Assembly: GCA_029260795.1 (NCBI GenBank) | Contig: JAJDCO010000108.1 | Location: 1 to 64,000 of the forward strand | Length of the DNA stretch: 64,000 nt | Source of the DNA: Planctomycetota bacterium | Lineage (GTDB): Bacteria; Planctomycetota; OFTM77 | Direction: 5' to 3' | In this document: piece by piece, positions 37,491-46,860 of the stretch | How positions within the stretch are numbered: position 1 is the stretch's first letter | Layout of the letters: each line of letters starts with the position of its first letter | Program-made: the position numbers and the translations under genes | The notes under the pieces: model-generated | What the model was told of the DNA's origin: nothing | What the model saw: only the letters and a program-made list of their open reading frames with translations | Databases searched by the model: none

Positions 37491-39007
37491 TCTTTCTGGC
37501 CGGGGTAGCGCGGGCGCGTGTGATAGATGCCGAGCAGGACTTGACAGAATCGATCCTCGATCCGGGTCAGGTCCCGCAGCGTCAGCGGACAGTCATCGAG
37601 CTGACCGTCCATCAGCTTCTTGAGCATGATGTCGTGGACGACCTTCTCGATCCGCGCTGGAGTCGGCTCCGAAAGGGAGCGGCTCGCCGCCTCGACGCTG
37701 TCGGCCATCATCACGATCGCCGTCTCGCGCGTGTTCGGCCGCGGTCCTTGGTAGCGGAACGAGTGCTGCTCGATCTGCATGTGGGGGCGGCCCTCTTGCA
37801 GCGCCTCGTGATAGAAGTACTCGATGCAGGTCGTACCGTGGTGCATCGGGATGAAGTCACGGAGTGGCCGGGGCAGATCGTAATACTCCGCCATCTCGAG
37901 CCCGTCCTTGACGTGCGCCGAGATGATGAGGGCGCTCATCTCCGGCGGGAGCTTCTCGTGGCGCTCCCGGGCGTCCTGGGCGTTCTCGGCAAAGTACTCC
38001 GGCTTGTTCATCTTGCCGATGTCGTGGAAGTAGGCGCCTACCCGCGTCAGGAGTGGATCTGCACCCACCATCTCGGCGGCCGACTCCGAGAGGTTCGCCA
38101 CGATGAAGCTGTGGTGATACGTGCCGGGGGCCTCGATCAGCAGCCGGCGCAAGAGCGGGTGCTCGTTCTGATTCGAGAGCTCGAGCAGAGTCATGTCGGT
38201 CATGACGTCGAAGGCCCACTCGATCAAGGGCAACGTGCCCGAGACGACGAACCCCACCAGCAGCCCGTGGAAGATGAGCCCAAGCCCCATCTCCAGATCC
38301 TGAACGCTCGACGCACCGCTGAACACCGCGCCGTCCAAGAGCCGAAGCGCAAAGTACACGAGAAGGTGCGTGACGCCGATGACCACGCCCACCCGCAACG
38401 GCTCGACTCGCCGCCGAATGCGCCCTAACGCCAGGCAGCCGATCGCCGCGCCGAGGAACAAGACCGTGTTCGATTCCCAGACCCCGAGCGGCGAAGCCGC
38501 CGGATCGACGCCGACCGTCATGCCTTGGACGCCCAGCAACACCGTCAGGTAGGCAGCCGCCTCGATCCCGAAGCGGGCACCACAGGCGATGCGGAAGACC
38601 AACGCCGCCAGCGAGAGCGGAATCGCTAGCCGGACCAGCTCCTCTCCGATCGTGGCCTCGAAGGTGGGCAGAGCACTCGTCACGAGCAAGAGCAAAGTCG
38701 CCGTCGCAAGCACACCCCCGACCCGTCGTCGCGACGACAGGAAGGCGCGGTGGAAGACCGTCAGGTAGCGAACGGCCAGGTAGTTCAGAATCGCGAGCAG
38801 AGCGAACGCTCCGAGCACCTGAAGCCCCGACGGTCCCTTCGGCAGGACGAACGCGACCTCCACCAATGTGAAGATGAAGCCGAGGAGGAGCTTCTCGGGA
38901 ACGTGTTGGAGGCGCGGGCGCTCCTCCGTGACTCCGAATCGACCGGACTTCGCCGGAGCCGCGAAACGAGTCAGCTTCTTCTTGCGGTTCTTCACCAGGA
39001 GCCCCAT
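37487..39007 (-). CDS. HDIG-domain membrane phosphohydrolase (PgpH-like)
   Basis: About 506 residues. Seven or so membrane helices (about 40-270) precede a cytoplasmic HD domain with HHSFIVANLSESAAEM and the FHDIGK motif, then MMADSVEAASRSL. Relatives such as Listeria PgpH hydrolyse c-di-AMP. It lacks most of the large extracellular domain of PgpH, being about 200 residues shorter. The ATG at 39007 lies just before the phoH stop. Its 3' end is duplicated at 33575-33740. Confidence 0.88.
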   Translation of the reverse strand: MGLLVKNRKKKLTRFAAPAKSGRFGVTEERPRLQHVPEKLLLGFIFTLVEVAFVLPKGPSGLQVLGAFALLAILNYLAVRYLTVFHRAFLSSRRRVGGVLATATLLLLVTSALPTFEATIGEELVRLAIPLSLAALVFRIACGARFGIEAAAYLTVLLGVQGMTVGVDPAASPLGVWESNTVLFLGAAIGCLALGRIRRRVEPLRVGVVIGVTHLLVYFALRLLDGAVFSGASSVQDLEMGLGLIFHGLLVGFVVSGTLPLIEWAFDVMTDMTLLELSNQNEHPLLRRLLIEAPGTYHHSFIVANLSESAAEMVGADPLLTRVGAYFHDIGKMNKPEYFAENAQDARERHEKLPPEMSALIISAHVKDGLEMAEYYDLPRPLRDFIPMHHGTTCIEYFYHEALQEGRPHMQIEQHSFRYQGPRPNTRETAIVMMADSVEAASRSLSEPTPARIEKVVHDIMLKKLMDGQLDDCPLTLRDLTRIEDRFCQVLLGIYHTRPRYPGQKE

Positions 39008-39017
39008 GCAGTCTCTT

Positions 39018-40007
39018 TCAACCTCGGCGCGCGCGACGTCGCGAGCGCTGGCTCCGAGGCGGATCCGAGCCGTCCCGGTCTTCGAGATGCTCCTGGTCAT
39101 AGGCGTCGACGATCGCTTGCACCAGCGGGTGCCGGACAATATCTCGTCGGTCGAGATGCACGAAGTCGATGCCCCGGATGTTGTTCAGGAGTCGCTCGAC
39201 TTCGACTAGCCCAGAACGCTCGTCTGGCAAGTCGATCTGCGTCACGTCCCCCGTCACGACGACTCGCGAGTCCGATCCCATTCGAGTCAGGAACATCTTC
39301 ATCTGGGCCGGTGTCGCGTTCTGAGCCTCGTCGAGAATGATGAAGGCATGGTTGAGCGTGCGCCCGCGCATGTAGGCGAGGGGCACGATCTCGATGACGT
39401 CATTCTCGAGGTACTTCTTCACCAGCGGGGGTGAGAGCATGTCGTTCAGACCGTCATACAACGGGCGCAGGTAGGGGTTCACCTTGGCCAGCAAGTCTCC
39501 CGGCAAGAAACCCAATCGCTCACCGGCCTCCACCGCCGGCCTCGCCAAGATCAAGCGACGATACTCGCCTCGCTTGAGCGCCGCGACCGCCATCGAAACC
39601 GCGAGATAGGTCTTCCCGGTTCCGGCCGGTCCGATCGCGAAGACGATCGGATTCTTGCGGATGGACTCGAGGTAACGCCGTTGCCCGCTCGTCTTGGGGC
39701 GAACCAAGAACGCATCCGAGCCCGACTCCCGCTCATCGAGCGGGGGCAGCTCGTCGTCGGCGTCTCCCAGAAGCTCGTCCATGACCGCGGAGCCGTCCCG
39801 GCGACCGGAGCGCAGATGATCAAGCACTTCCTCGACCACCTCTCGCGCCTCGGCCACGGCGATCGGGTCGCCCTTCACGTGGAGCAGCCCTTCCCGCGAC
39901 CACACGTCGACCGCAAATCGGTCCCGCAGGCGCTTGAGGTTACGATCACGTTGCCCGAAGAGCAGGCGCTCCTCTTCGGTACTCCGCAGCGGGATGGTTT
40001 CCTCCAT
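39018..40007 (-). CDS. phoH: PhoH family ATPase
   Basis: About 329 residues. An N-terminal KH-like/PhoH-specific domain (LLFGQRDRNLKRLRDRFAVD) precedes the P-loop ATPase: Walker A GPAGTGKT, RPAVEAGERLGFLPGDL, Walker B AFIILDEAQNATPAQMKMFL. An RNA-linked ATPase next to ybeY is the conserved order. The start at 40007 gives normal length; the longer frame to 40691 overlaps cdsA. Confidence 0.94.
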   Translation of the reverse strand: MEETIPLRSTEEERLLFGQRDRNLKRLRDRFAVDVWSREGLLHVKGDPIAVAEAREVVEEVLDHLRSGRRDGSAVMDELLGDADDELPPLDERESGSDAFLVRPKTSGQRRYLESIRKNPIVFAIGPAGTGKTYLAVSMAVAALKRGEYRRLILARPAVEAGERLGFLPGDLLAKVNPYLRPLYDGLNDMLSPPLVKKYLENDVIEIVPLAYMRGRTLNHAFIILDEAQNATPAQMKMFLTRMGSDSRVVVTGDVTQIDLPDERSGLVEVERLLNNIRGIDFVHLDRRDIVRHPLVQAIVDAYDQEHLEDRDGSDPPRSQRSRRRARRG

Positions 40008-40159
40008 GGACCGGCGGGGTTTCCTTCCTTCCGAAGCGCGCATCGGGCGAGCCCCTCGGCGACCACGCCAGAAGTCGCTGCACCACATGCGCTCTGAGGC
40101 CCGAGGGCGGGCCCCACCATACTCCCGGCTCGACGGTCGATCAAGCTCCTCGGCCGTCC

Positions 40160-41008
40160 TCACCGACCCAAGAGCTCGAGCCCGACGACGGCGACGGGTG
40201 CTGTGTACAGGAGGCTGTCGATCAGATCGAGGATGCCGCCGAAGGCCGGGATCAACGAGGCCGAGTCCTTGACCTCGAGCCGGCGCTTGACCAGGGATTC
40301 CGCCAGGTCGCCGATCATGGTCACGACCGCCAGCAGGAGCCCCAAGACTCCGGCCAGCAGCGGCCCGAGCCCCAAGCCCCAGGCGGATTCGAGACCCACC
40401 GCAACCGCGACCGAGAACAGAAGTCCTCCCAGCGAGCCTTCGACCGTCTTGCCAGGGCTCACCCGCGGAATCAGCTTCCGACGCCCCAGAAAGCTGCCCG
40501 TGAAGTAGGCTCCGATGTCGCACGACTTCGTCACGAGCACCAGCCAAAGCAACATCGGGACGCCGCGATCTAGCAGCGGGATCCAGAAGCTCCCCAGGCC
40601 CGCGATCCAGAGCACGCCGAAGAGCGCGTGGGCCATGCCATCGAAGTACTCGGCGATCGCTGCTCGAACGAGCGCCGTAACGGTGCACCACAGGAACAAG
40701 GCGAAGATGGGAACGAGCACCAGCTCGGCGGCCGCGTCACTCGGACCGAAGGCCGGCCACGCGAACAAGGCGGTGCCACAGACGATCGTCGGCATGGCTT
40801 CGATCGACCGTCCACTCCCCCGCACCATCCGGACGTACTCGACCAGACCACCGGCCACCAGCAACAGGAGCACGACAGAGGACGCCCAACGCGAGCCTCT
40901 CTGCCAATCCCACGCCGACACCCCCCCCACGACCGCCAGCATGATCGAGCCATAGCCGATCCGCTGCCCCATGACGCGCCTTCGAGAGACCTCGGGAGTC
41001 GTCGTCAC
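40160..41008 (-). CDS. cdsA: Phosphatidate cytidylyltransferase
   Basis: About 282 residues, seven to eight membrane helices. Makes CDP-diacylglycerol from phosphatidate and CTP. The signature S-x-x-K-R-x4-K-D is present (SLVKRRLEVKDSAS), but the following P-G-H-G-G-x-x-D-R is PAFGGILDLID, so the usual His and Arg are replaced. The GTG start at 41008 overlaps the uppS stop (GTGA). Confidence 0.92.
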   Translation of the reverse strand: MTTTPEVSRRRVMGQRIGYGSIMLAVVGGVSAWDWQRGSRWASSVVLLLLVAGGLVEYVRMVRGSGRSIEAMPTIVCGTALFAWPAFGPSDAAAELVLVPIFALFLWCTVTALVRAAIAEYFDGMAHALFGVLWIAGLGSFWIPLLDRGVPMLLWLVLVTKSCDIGAYFTGSFLGRRKLIPRVSPGKTVEGSLGGLLFSVAVAVGLESAWGLGLGPLLAGVLGLLLAVVTMIGDLAESLVKRRLEVKDSASLIPAFGGILDLIDSLLYTAPVAVVGLELLGR

Positions 41009-41808
41009 GAGGCCGTCGACGAAGGGCGCGAGCTGTCTGGCAAGCCGCCGAAGCGTCGCTTGCGACAACGAAAGGCCTCGAACGCTTCGTGCAGGTGCTC
41101 CTTGCGGAAGTCGGGCCAGAAGCGCTCGGTGATCCACAGCTCGGCATAGGAGATCTGCCAGAGCAGGAAGTCGCTCACCCGCATCTCGCCGCCCGTGCGA
41201 ATCAAGAGGTCCGGGTCGGCGGCTGTCGGATCGTAGAGGAAGGACCGAAAGCGGGCTTCGTCGATGTCGGCCGGCTCGAGCTCACCGCGGCGCACCCGCT
41301 CGGCGGCCTGTCGAACCGCGTTCAGTATCTCGGCGCGCCCGCCATAGTTGAGGGCGAGGCAGAGCGTCGTGGCCTGGTTGCCGGCACTCAACGCGCAGGT
41401 CTTCTCGAGCTCACGCTGAACGGTCTTCGGCAGGGCCTCGAGCTCGCCGATCGCAGTCAGACGGACGCCGTTGTCCATCAGCTCGCCGCGCTCGTGAATC
41501 AGAAAATGCTTCAGGAGCCGCATCAAGAACGCGACCTCGCCGCGCGGGCGCTTCCAATTGTCGGTCGAGAAGGCGTAGAGCGTCAGACGGTCGATGCCCA
41601 CACGGCGGCACTCGGTGGTGATGTCGCGAATCGACTTCACACCTTCGCGATGTCCCATCACTCGCGGCAATCCGCGCTGCTGGGCCCATCGACCGTTCCC
41701 GTCCATGATGATGGCAACGTGCTGCGGGAGTCCATCGGACGGTGCACCGGTCTTCGACTCCGCTTGCGCTTTGGTTCGATCCGGCTTGCGCGTCAACCGA
41801 CTGCTCAT
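41005..41808 (-). CDS. uppS: Isoprenyl transferase (undecaprenyl diphosphate synthase)
   Basis: About 267 residues. The cis-prenyl transferase motifs are clear: AIIMDGNGRWAQQRGLPR (catalytic Asp), GHREGVKS, LYAFSTDNWKRP, ALNYGGRAEI and DLLIRTGGEMRVSDFLLWQ. Makes the C55 carrier for peptidoglycan. GAGGTG lies 7 nt before the ATG at 41808. Coupled to cdsA. Confidence 0.97.
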   Translation of the reverse strand: MSSRLTRKPDRTKAQAESKTGAPSDGLPQHVAIIMDGNGRWAQQRGLPRVMGHREGVKSIRDITTECRRVGIDRLTLYAFSTDNWKRPRGEVAFLMRLLKHFLIHERGELMDNGVRLTAIGELEALPKTVQRELEKTCALSAGNQATTLCLALNYGGRAEILNAVRQAAERVRRGELEPADIDEARFRSFLYDPTAADPDLLIRTGGEMRVSDFLLWQISYAELWITERFWPDFRKEHLHEAFEAFRCRKRRFGGLPDSSRPSSTAS

Positions 41809-41822
41809 TCCGTCACCTCGCC

Positions 41823-43136
41823 TCAGCTCTCGGGGACCGGCTCGAGGCGGGTCTGCCGGCAATCGATGATCTGACGTCGATCGGCGCCGACCGAGACCAG
41901 GCGAATCGGCACTCCCAGGAGCTCCTGCATGGTGGCGAGATAGTGGCGCGCCTCGGCCGGGAGATCTTCGGCCCGGGTGACCGACGAGAGATCCTGCTTC
42001 CAGCCTGGCAGCTCCTCGTAGATCGGCTCGACGCGCTGCTGCTCGCGTCGACTCACCGGGAAACGATCGGTCTCGCGGCCCTCGATCCGGTACTTCACAC
42101 AGACGCGCAGGGGGTCGAAGTCGCTAAGGACATCGAGCTTGGTCACGACCAGCTCGTCGACGCCGTTGGCCTCGATCACCGCTCGAGCCGCCACGACATC
42201 GAAGAATCCACAGCGACGCGGCCGGCCGGTCGTAGCGCCGTACTCCTGCCCTCGTTCTCGAAGCTGCTCGCCGGACTCGTCATGCGCCTCGGTCGGAAAC
42301 GGTCCTTCACCCACGCGCGTGCAGTAGGCCTTGATGACCCCGATGACGGTGTCCACGCTCCGTGGCGAGACGCCGGCTCCGGTGCCGATGCTTCCGAACC
42401 CGGTATTCGACGACGTTACGAAGGGGTAGGTCCCCATGTCCACGTCGAGCAGAGCACCTTGCGCTCCCTCGAAGAGGATCGATCGCTTCGCGGCGACCGC
42501 CTCCTGCAGCAGCGTCGCGGTGTCGGTGACGAGAGGCGCCAGCCGCTGGCCGAGCGCGAGATACTCCTCGGTGATCGCGGCCGCATCGATGGGCTCGCCA
42601 CCAGCATCGAGCGCCTCGAGCAAGCGCTGCACGTTCGCGACACGGGCGGCGAGGCGCTCGGGGAAGTCCTCGGCATCCGCCAGTAGATCGGTCATGCGGA
42701 ACCCGACACGCGCCACCTTGTCCGCATAGCAAGGCCCGATGCCGCGCCCGGTGGTCCCGATCCGATCTTGGCCCCGGTTGGCTTCGGCAGCCAGGTCGAG
42801 GCGCTGATGGTAGGGCATCACCAGGTGACAGCCCGAGCTGATCCGCAGCTGCTGTGCGACGTCGATCCCCTGCTCCTCGAGCATCTCGATCTCGTCGACG
42901 AGACGCTTGGGGTCGACGACCACGCCGTGAGCGATCACACAAAGCCGGCCCGAGTGCAACACACCCGACGGGATCTGGTGCAGGACGGTCTTGTGTCCGC
43001 CGACGATGACGGTGTGCCCGGCGTTGCAGCCGCCTTGATAGCGAACGACGACCTCGGCTTCCTGGGCCAAGAGGTCGATGACCTTGCCCTTGCCTTCGTC
43101 GCCCCACTGCAAGCCGATGACGCTGATGATGGTCAT
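41823..43136 (-). CDS. purA: Adenylosuccinate synthase
   Basis: 437 residues. First committed step of AMP synthesis: IMP + Asp + GTP. The GTP/phosphate loop GLQWGDEGKGK, GGCNAGHTV, TGRGIGPCYADK, FEGAQGALLDVDMGTYPFVTSSNTG and GVIKAYCTRVGEGPFPTE motifs are complete. A promoter-like pair lies 60-90 bp upstream. It ends 14 bp before uppS. Confidence 0.98.
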   Translation of the reverse strand: MTIISVIGLQWGDEGKGKVIDLLAQEAEVVVRYQGGCNAGHTVIVGGHKTVLHQIPSGVLHSGRLCVIAHGVVVDPKRLVDEIEMLEEQGIDVAQQLRISSGCHLVMPYHQRLDLAAEANRGQDRIGTTGRGIGPCYADKVARVGFRMTDLLADAEDFPERLAARVANVQRLLEALDAGGEPIDAAAITEEYLALGQRLAPLVTDTATLLQEAVAAKRSILFEGAQGALLDVDMGTYPFVTSSNTGFGSIGTGAGVSPRSVDTVIGVIKAYCTRVGEGPFPTEAHDESGEQLRERGQEYGATTGRPRRCGFFDVVAARAVIEANGVDELVVTKLDVLSDFDPLRVCVKYRIEGRETDRFPVSRREQQRVEPIYEELPGWKQDLSSVTRAEDLPAEARHYLATMQELLGVPIRLVSVGADRRQIIDCRQTRLEPVPES

Positions 43137-43196
43137 GGCTCCTCGCTCGGGCGGATCGGGTCCGCCAAACCCGAGTCTCGGGTCAGAAACCGAAAG

Positions 43197-43224
43197 ATCG
43201 TACGCCGACCCCTCGGACGGTCAA
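43197..43224 (-). promoter_or_regulatory. Sigma-70-like promoter of purA
   Basis: On the minus strand TTGACC (43224-43219) and TACGAT (43202-43197) have a 16-bp spacer and lie about 60 bp upstream of the purA ATG, in the 120-bp gap after gshA. Suggests purA-uppS-cdsA can be transcribed separately from gshA. Confidence 0.5.
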
Positions 43225-43256
43225 GGAAAAACGAACCAGGCCGCGACACGATCGCG

Positions 43257-44624
43257 TCAGGCACCGGCTGCCGCCTCGTGAGTGTATGCCGTGCCCGACA
43301 GGACCTGCGCGAGATTCTGTTGCCATTCCCCATTCCAGCAGTCGAGGAGCCGGTGGGCCGGCGACTGGCCCGACGCCACGAGCTGGCGCGCGGGATCCAG
43401 CAACGACTGATCGCTCGGTCGCCCGCTCGCTTCCGCCCATCGCGCGAGCCCGTCCGATGCGATGTCCAAGAGCTGCTCGGCATAGCGAGCCAGCGGCGTT
43501 CCTTCGTGCCGACCGGCGAGACCGTTGCGATGCGCTTCGCGGTGAAGCTCGGGTCGATCGCTCGCCTTGATGTCCCGGAGCAGGCGCCAAGCGTCCGACC
43601 GGGCATCACGGTCGTACAGGATGCCTTCGTTCCACGCCAAGAAGCTCATCGCGAGGGGAAGCGGCACGCTGTCGCAGCCCCGCACCTCGATGAAGCTCTT
43701 GAGGCGGACCTCGGGGAACAACGTCGAGAGATGCAGCTCCCAATCGTCGTGCGTCGCCCGCATCCCCCGGTAACCCTCCTGGACATACCGACGGAAGGTG
43801 ATCTCGGCTGGGAGGGGCATCCAGCCCTTCAGGCGTTGCACGAAGAGCATCGGGACATCCAAGGCGTACTGGATGTAAGCGTCGAGGTCGAACCTCTCGT
43901 CGAAGACTCCCGGGACCAGGCCACAACGCGTCGGATCGGTATCCCACCACGTCGCCGCCCGTGAGCTGAGGTCTCCCGTGGTCCGGCCGCCCGCGAAGGG
44001 TGAGTTGGCGAAGACCGCCGTCAGGATCGGCGAAATCGCGAAGGCGATACGGAACTTCTCCGCCGCGTCCTCCTCGCTCTCGAAGTCGTAGGCTCCCTGC
44101 ACCGACGCCGTCGTCTGCATCATCCAGTGCCCGCGAGTCCCGGTCTGCAGGAACCGCTCCGACATGATGCGGTAGCGGCCCTTGGGCACCCACTCGATCT
44201 GGCCCGGGACGCTCATGGGCTGCATACCCAGCGCCAGCCAGCGGATGCCGAGCCCTTCGGAGATGTCGATCATCTCCTCGAGATGCTGCGCGAGATCGCG
44301 CTTCACCTCGCCCACGGTCTCGCGCGGAGCGGAGCTGAACTCCACCTGTCCGCCGGGTTCGAGGGTGATGATGGCTCCCTCTTTCTCGAGGCCCACGACA
44401 TGAGGTCCCTCGTAGGAGGGCAGCCAGTCATGATCCTGGACCAAGTGGCGGAAGAGGGCGGCGATGCCGCGGGGGCCTCGGTAGCTGACGGCTTCCCCGG
44501 ACTCGGCGAACACGCCGACCTTCTCGAACTCGCCGCCCACCCGAAACTCGCTCGGTTGGCGGCACCCACTGCGGAAGTATGCGGCGAGCTGCGCCACATC
44601 GGTGATCCGAGCGTCGGAACCCAT
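43257..44624 (-). CDS. gshA: Glutamate-cysteine ligase (plant/proteobacterial type)
   Basis: 455 residues of the GCS2-type glutamate-cysteine ligase found in plants and many bacteria. Motifs include VGGEFEKVGV, TLEPGGQVEFSSAPRET, PKGRYRIMSERFLQ, MMQTTASVQGAYDF and FIEVRGCDSVPLPLAMSF. It makes gamma-glutamylcysteine, the first step to glutathione or related thiols; no gshB is in the window. A structured region lies upstream (44640-45240). Confidence 0.9.
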   Translation of the reverse strand: MGSDARITDVAQLAAYFRSGCRQPSEFRVGGEFEKVGVFAESGEAVSYRGPRGIAALFRHLVQDHDWLPSYEGPHVVGLEKEGAIITLEPGGQVEFSSAPRETVGEVKRDLAQHLEEMIDISEGLGIRWLALGMQPMSVPGQIEWVPKGRYRIMSERFLQTGTRGHWMMQTTASVQGAYDFESEEDAAEKFRIAFAISPILTAVFANSPFAGGRTTGDLSSRAATWWDTDPTRCGLVPGVFDERFDLDAYIQYALDVPMLFVQRLKGWMPLPAEITFRRYVQEGYRGMRATHDDWELHLSTLFPEVRLKSFIEVRGCDSVPLPLAMSFLAWNEGILYDRDARSDAWRLLRDIKASDRPELHREAHRNGLAGRHEGTPLARYAEQLLDIASDGLARWAEASGRPSDQSLLDPARQLVASGQSPAHRLLDCWNGEWQQNLAQVLSGTAYTHEAAAGA

Positions 44625-44687
44625 GGCATTCGGCCTTCATGAAGAATCGACGTCGCGCCCGACCTCGCCGGGCAGCGCTCCGAAACG

Positions 44688-44721
44688 GAACGAGGGTCCG
44701 TCTTCCAACGGACCCTCGTTC
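44688..44721. other. Perfect 14-bp stem-loop upstream of gshA
   Basis: GAACGAGGGTCCGT at 44688-44701 and its exact complement at 44708-44721 flank a 6-base loop. No T run follows on either side. It could be a leader structure of gshA or a Rho-independent-like barrier; its role is unknown. Confidence 0.5.
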
Positions 44722-44884
44722 ACGCCGCGACATCCTATCACGACACTGCAAGGGCGCAAAGCCTTCGGAGAGCTCGAGCCGGCAGTCCGAAACCATCGCC
44801 TGCAGCCGAGTTCAGTCGGTCCCAGCGCGGACGGCTCATGGGAGCCGTCGAGGCACGCAGGCACCGACGAATCTGGAAGGCCCC

Positions 44885-44930
44885 ATCAAAAGGAGGAGGG
44901 CGCCGCTCTCTCGAGAGAAAGCAGCGCCCT
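44885..44930 (-). terminator. Terminator-like hairpin in the gshA leader
   Basis: On the minus strand AGGGCGCTGCT pairs AGCGGCGCCCT with one wobble (44930-44897), extended by CTCTCGAGAG. It is followed by CCTCCTTTTG. The T run is short but the stem is very stable. It would end transcripts before gshA unless prevented. Confidence 0.5.
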
Positions 44931-44981
44931 GAGTCTTGAGGTAGGCCGCTCGTAGAGGAGCGAACCCGCCGGTCCGCACCG

Positions 44982-45014
44982 TCAGGCGAGCGGCCGTCTC
45001 CGGTCATGACTCAT
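44982..45014 (-). CDS. Ten-codon leader peptide ORF with consensus ribosome binding site
   Basis: ATG at 45014 encodes MSHDRRRPLA followed by TGA. Immediately upstream is AAGGAGGTGATCGA, essentially a full complement of the 16S rRNA 3' end and the strongest site in the window. The codons for R-P-L-A overlap the 5' arm of a 9-bp inverted repeat (GGCCGCTCG at 44995-44987 with CGAGCGGCC at 44952-44944). A terminator hairpin follows at 44930-44897. A perfect TATAAT lies at 45239-45234. This looks like a regulatory leader for gshA or a tiny gene of its own. Confidence 0.45.
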   Translation of the reverse strand: MSHDRRRPLA

Positions 45015-45233
45015 TCGATCACCTCCTTTTCGCCGACTCCGATCGTCCGCCGCTCCTGTGAGTTCGATACCCCGGATTCTCACGTGGAGCCTCGACCGGC
45101 AGTCAGAACCCCGAAAAGTGCCCGCATGCCGGGTCGGACACCCCCAGGCCATCGTCCGTCGGACTGCGTTAGTCCGAACCGATGGGGAAAAAGCGACTCG
45201 ATGCCGCGGCGGACGCAGCAGCGAGACGCACGA

Positions 45234-45239
45234 ATTATA
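45234..45239 (-). promoter_or_regulatory. Perfect TATAAT -10 element
   Basis: The minus strand reads TATAAT across the stop codon of the hybrid kinase gene. No convincing -35 is seen 16-18 bp upstream. It could start the leader transcript that ends at the hairpin at 44885-44930. Confidence 0.35.
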
Positions 45240-46860
45240 GGGACTTGTTTCGCTCCCTGCTCGAAGAAATCGATGAGGAGCGGGTCGCGGCCGAGCGAGG
45301 CTCCCCGGTGGCCGATGGCCTCCCGAGTACCCGTCCGACCAAGTTCAGAACCGATTCCATCGTGCACGGCTTGAGGAGCGTGCGTTCCTTGACGCGTTCG
45401 TAGAACTCGGCGCTTTCGTCGTCGGCGACGTCTCCCGTGATGAAGATCATCCGGGCCGCCAGCTCGGGGTCGACCTCCGCCAGCAGGTCGTGTAGCTCGG
45501 CACCGCCCATCTTGGGCATGCGGAGATCGGAGAGAATGCCGTCGAAGCATTCCCCGTTCTGCAGTCGCCGCCAGGCCTCTTCACCGTCCGCCGCCGTCTC
45601 GACGTCGTGCCCGTCGCGTCGCAGGATTTGCTCCATCAGCTGACGAATAACCTCTTCGTCGTCAACGAGCAGCAGGCGCATTGGCCGGGAACCGTCGTGG
45701 GACTCCGAGGTCACGCCGGTCTCGGGGTCCTCATCGGACTCCGGCTTCTCGGTGACCGGCAGCGGAAGGCTCAGGATCGCCGTGGTCCCTTCGCCCCATT
45801 TGCTCTCGAGGCGCAGATCGCCCCCATGATCTCTGGCGATACCGTAGGACACGGCAAGTCCGAGCCCGGTGCCTTCGCCAACGCCCTTGGTCGTGAAGAA
45901 CGGATCGAAGATCTTCGCCAGATCGTCCGAGGCGATGCCCGTGCCGTTGTCCCGAATCAGCAGACGAAGCTCGCGCACATCGCTCTCGGTCCGAATCTCG
46001 AGTGCCCCCCCGGAGCTCGACCAGCGCGACTGGATCGCGTGCTGCGCGTTGGTGATCAGGTTGAGCAAGATCTGCTGAATCCGGAAGAAGTCGCCGGTGA
46101 AAGCCGGCATGCCTTGCGACAGATCCTGTCGAACCTCGATACCGGCTCGCCGCAGTGAGCCTCCGACGATGTCGAGCGTCTTGGCGACGACGCCGTTGAA
46201 GTCGAATGCCACACGCTCGTCACGTCCCCCTCGCGCGAAGGTGAGGAGCCCGGAGACGATCCTCCGACAACGTTGCGCCGCGTCGTAGGCTCGACGCAGG
46301 TCATCGGCGACCTGCTTGTCCTCGGTCTCCAGCAGGATCAGCTCGAGAAAGCCGAGCACGCCCGTGAGCGGGTTGTTGATCTCGTGCGCGATTCCCGAGA
46401 CGAGAGTGCCCAGCGTCGACAATCGGCTCTGTTGGCCCAGGCGTGCCTGGAGCTCGGTCAGATCCATGGCCGGCTGCATCAGGAAGAGCCTGCGAACGAC
46501 AGCTCCGTCGTCGTCCCGCCAAACCTGACGCTCGACTCGCAGCTGCGGACCGAGCGTCCCGGGGCGAGCCAGCGTGCGGGGCTCCGCCTCGTCGCACTCG
46601 AGCCAGCCCTCCGCGGCGAGATCGGGGTAAACGTCTGGAAGGAGCTGGCCGCGCAGCTCCTCAGCGGAGCGGGCAAGCATCTCGGCGGCGGCGGGTGTCG
46701 CCTCGAGGAGGCGATGCTCGTCGTCGACCAGCAGCGCGGCTCCACGGAATCCCTGGAGCATGCGGGCGAGTCCGAATCGATCGTGGGCCGTGCCGACGCT
46801 CGCCAAGAGCCTGTCTCCTCGGGTCGCGGGGATCGTCGCAGAACGGCTGTCGATTCTCAT
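45235..46860 (-). CDS. Hybrid sensor histidine kinase/response regulator
   Basis: 541 residues, no membrane helix, so cytoplasmic. A PAS-like region (about 35-130), a HisKA dimerisation domain with the phospho-accepting His159 (VSGIAHEINNPLTGVLG), an ATPase domain (N box NLITNAQHAI; DNGTGI; GEGTGLGLAVSYGI) and a C-terminal receiver domain with Asp445 in DGILSDLRMP and a LLKP motif. A partner output protein is not adjacent. The signal is unknown. Confidence 0.92.
   Translation of the reverse strand: MRIDSRSATIPATRGDRLLASVGTAHDRFGLARMLQGFRGAALLVDDEHRLLEATPAAAEMLARSAEELRGQLLPDVYPDLAAEGWLECDEAEPRTLARPGTLGPQLRVERQVWRDDDGAVVRRLFLMQPAMDLTELQARLGQQSRLSTLGTLVSGIAHEINNPLTGVLGFLELILLETEDKQVADDLRRAYDAAQRCRRIVSGLLTFARGGRDERVAFDFNGVVAKTLDIVGGSLRRAGIEVRQDLSQGMPAFTGDFFRIQQILLNLITNAQHAIQSRWSSSGGALEIRTESDVRELRLLIRDNGTGIASDDLAKIFDPFFTTKGVGEGTGLGLAVSYGIARDHGGDLRLESKWGEGTTAILSLPLPVTEKPESDEDPETGVTSESHDGSRPMRLLLVDDEEVIRQLMEQILRRDGHDVETAADGEEAWRRLQNGECFDGILSDLRMPKMGGAELHDLLAEVDPELAARMIFITGDVADDESAEFYERVKERTLLKPCTMESVLNLVGRVLGRPSATGEPRSAATRSSSISSSRERNKSL

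Noticed and set aside
45015-45030. GATCACCTCCTTTT on the plus strand resembling the 16S rRNA 3' end
   Set aside because: Flanking sequence has no 16S similarity; it is the complement of a strong ribosome binding site on the minus strand.
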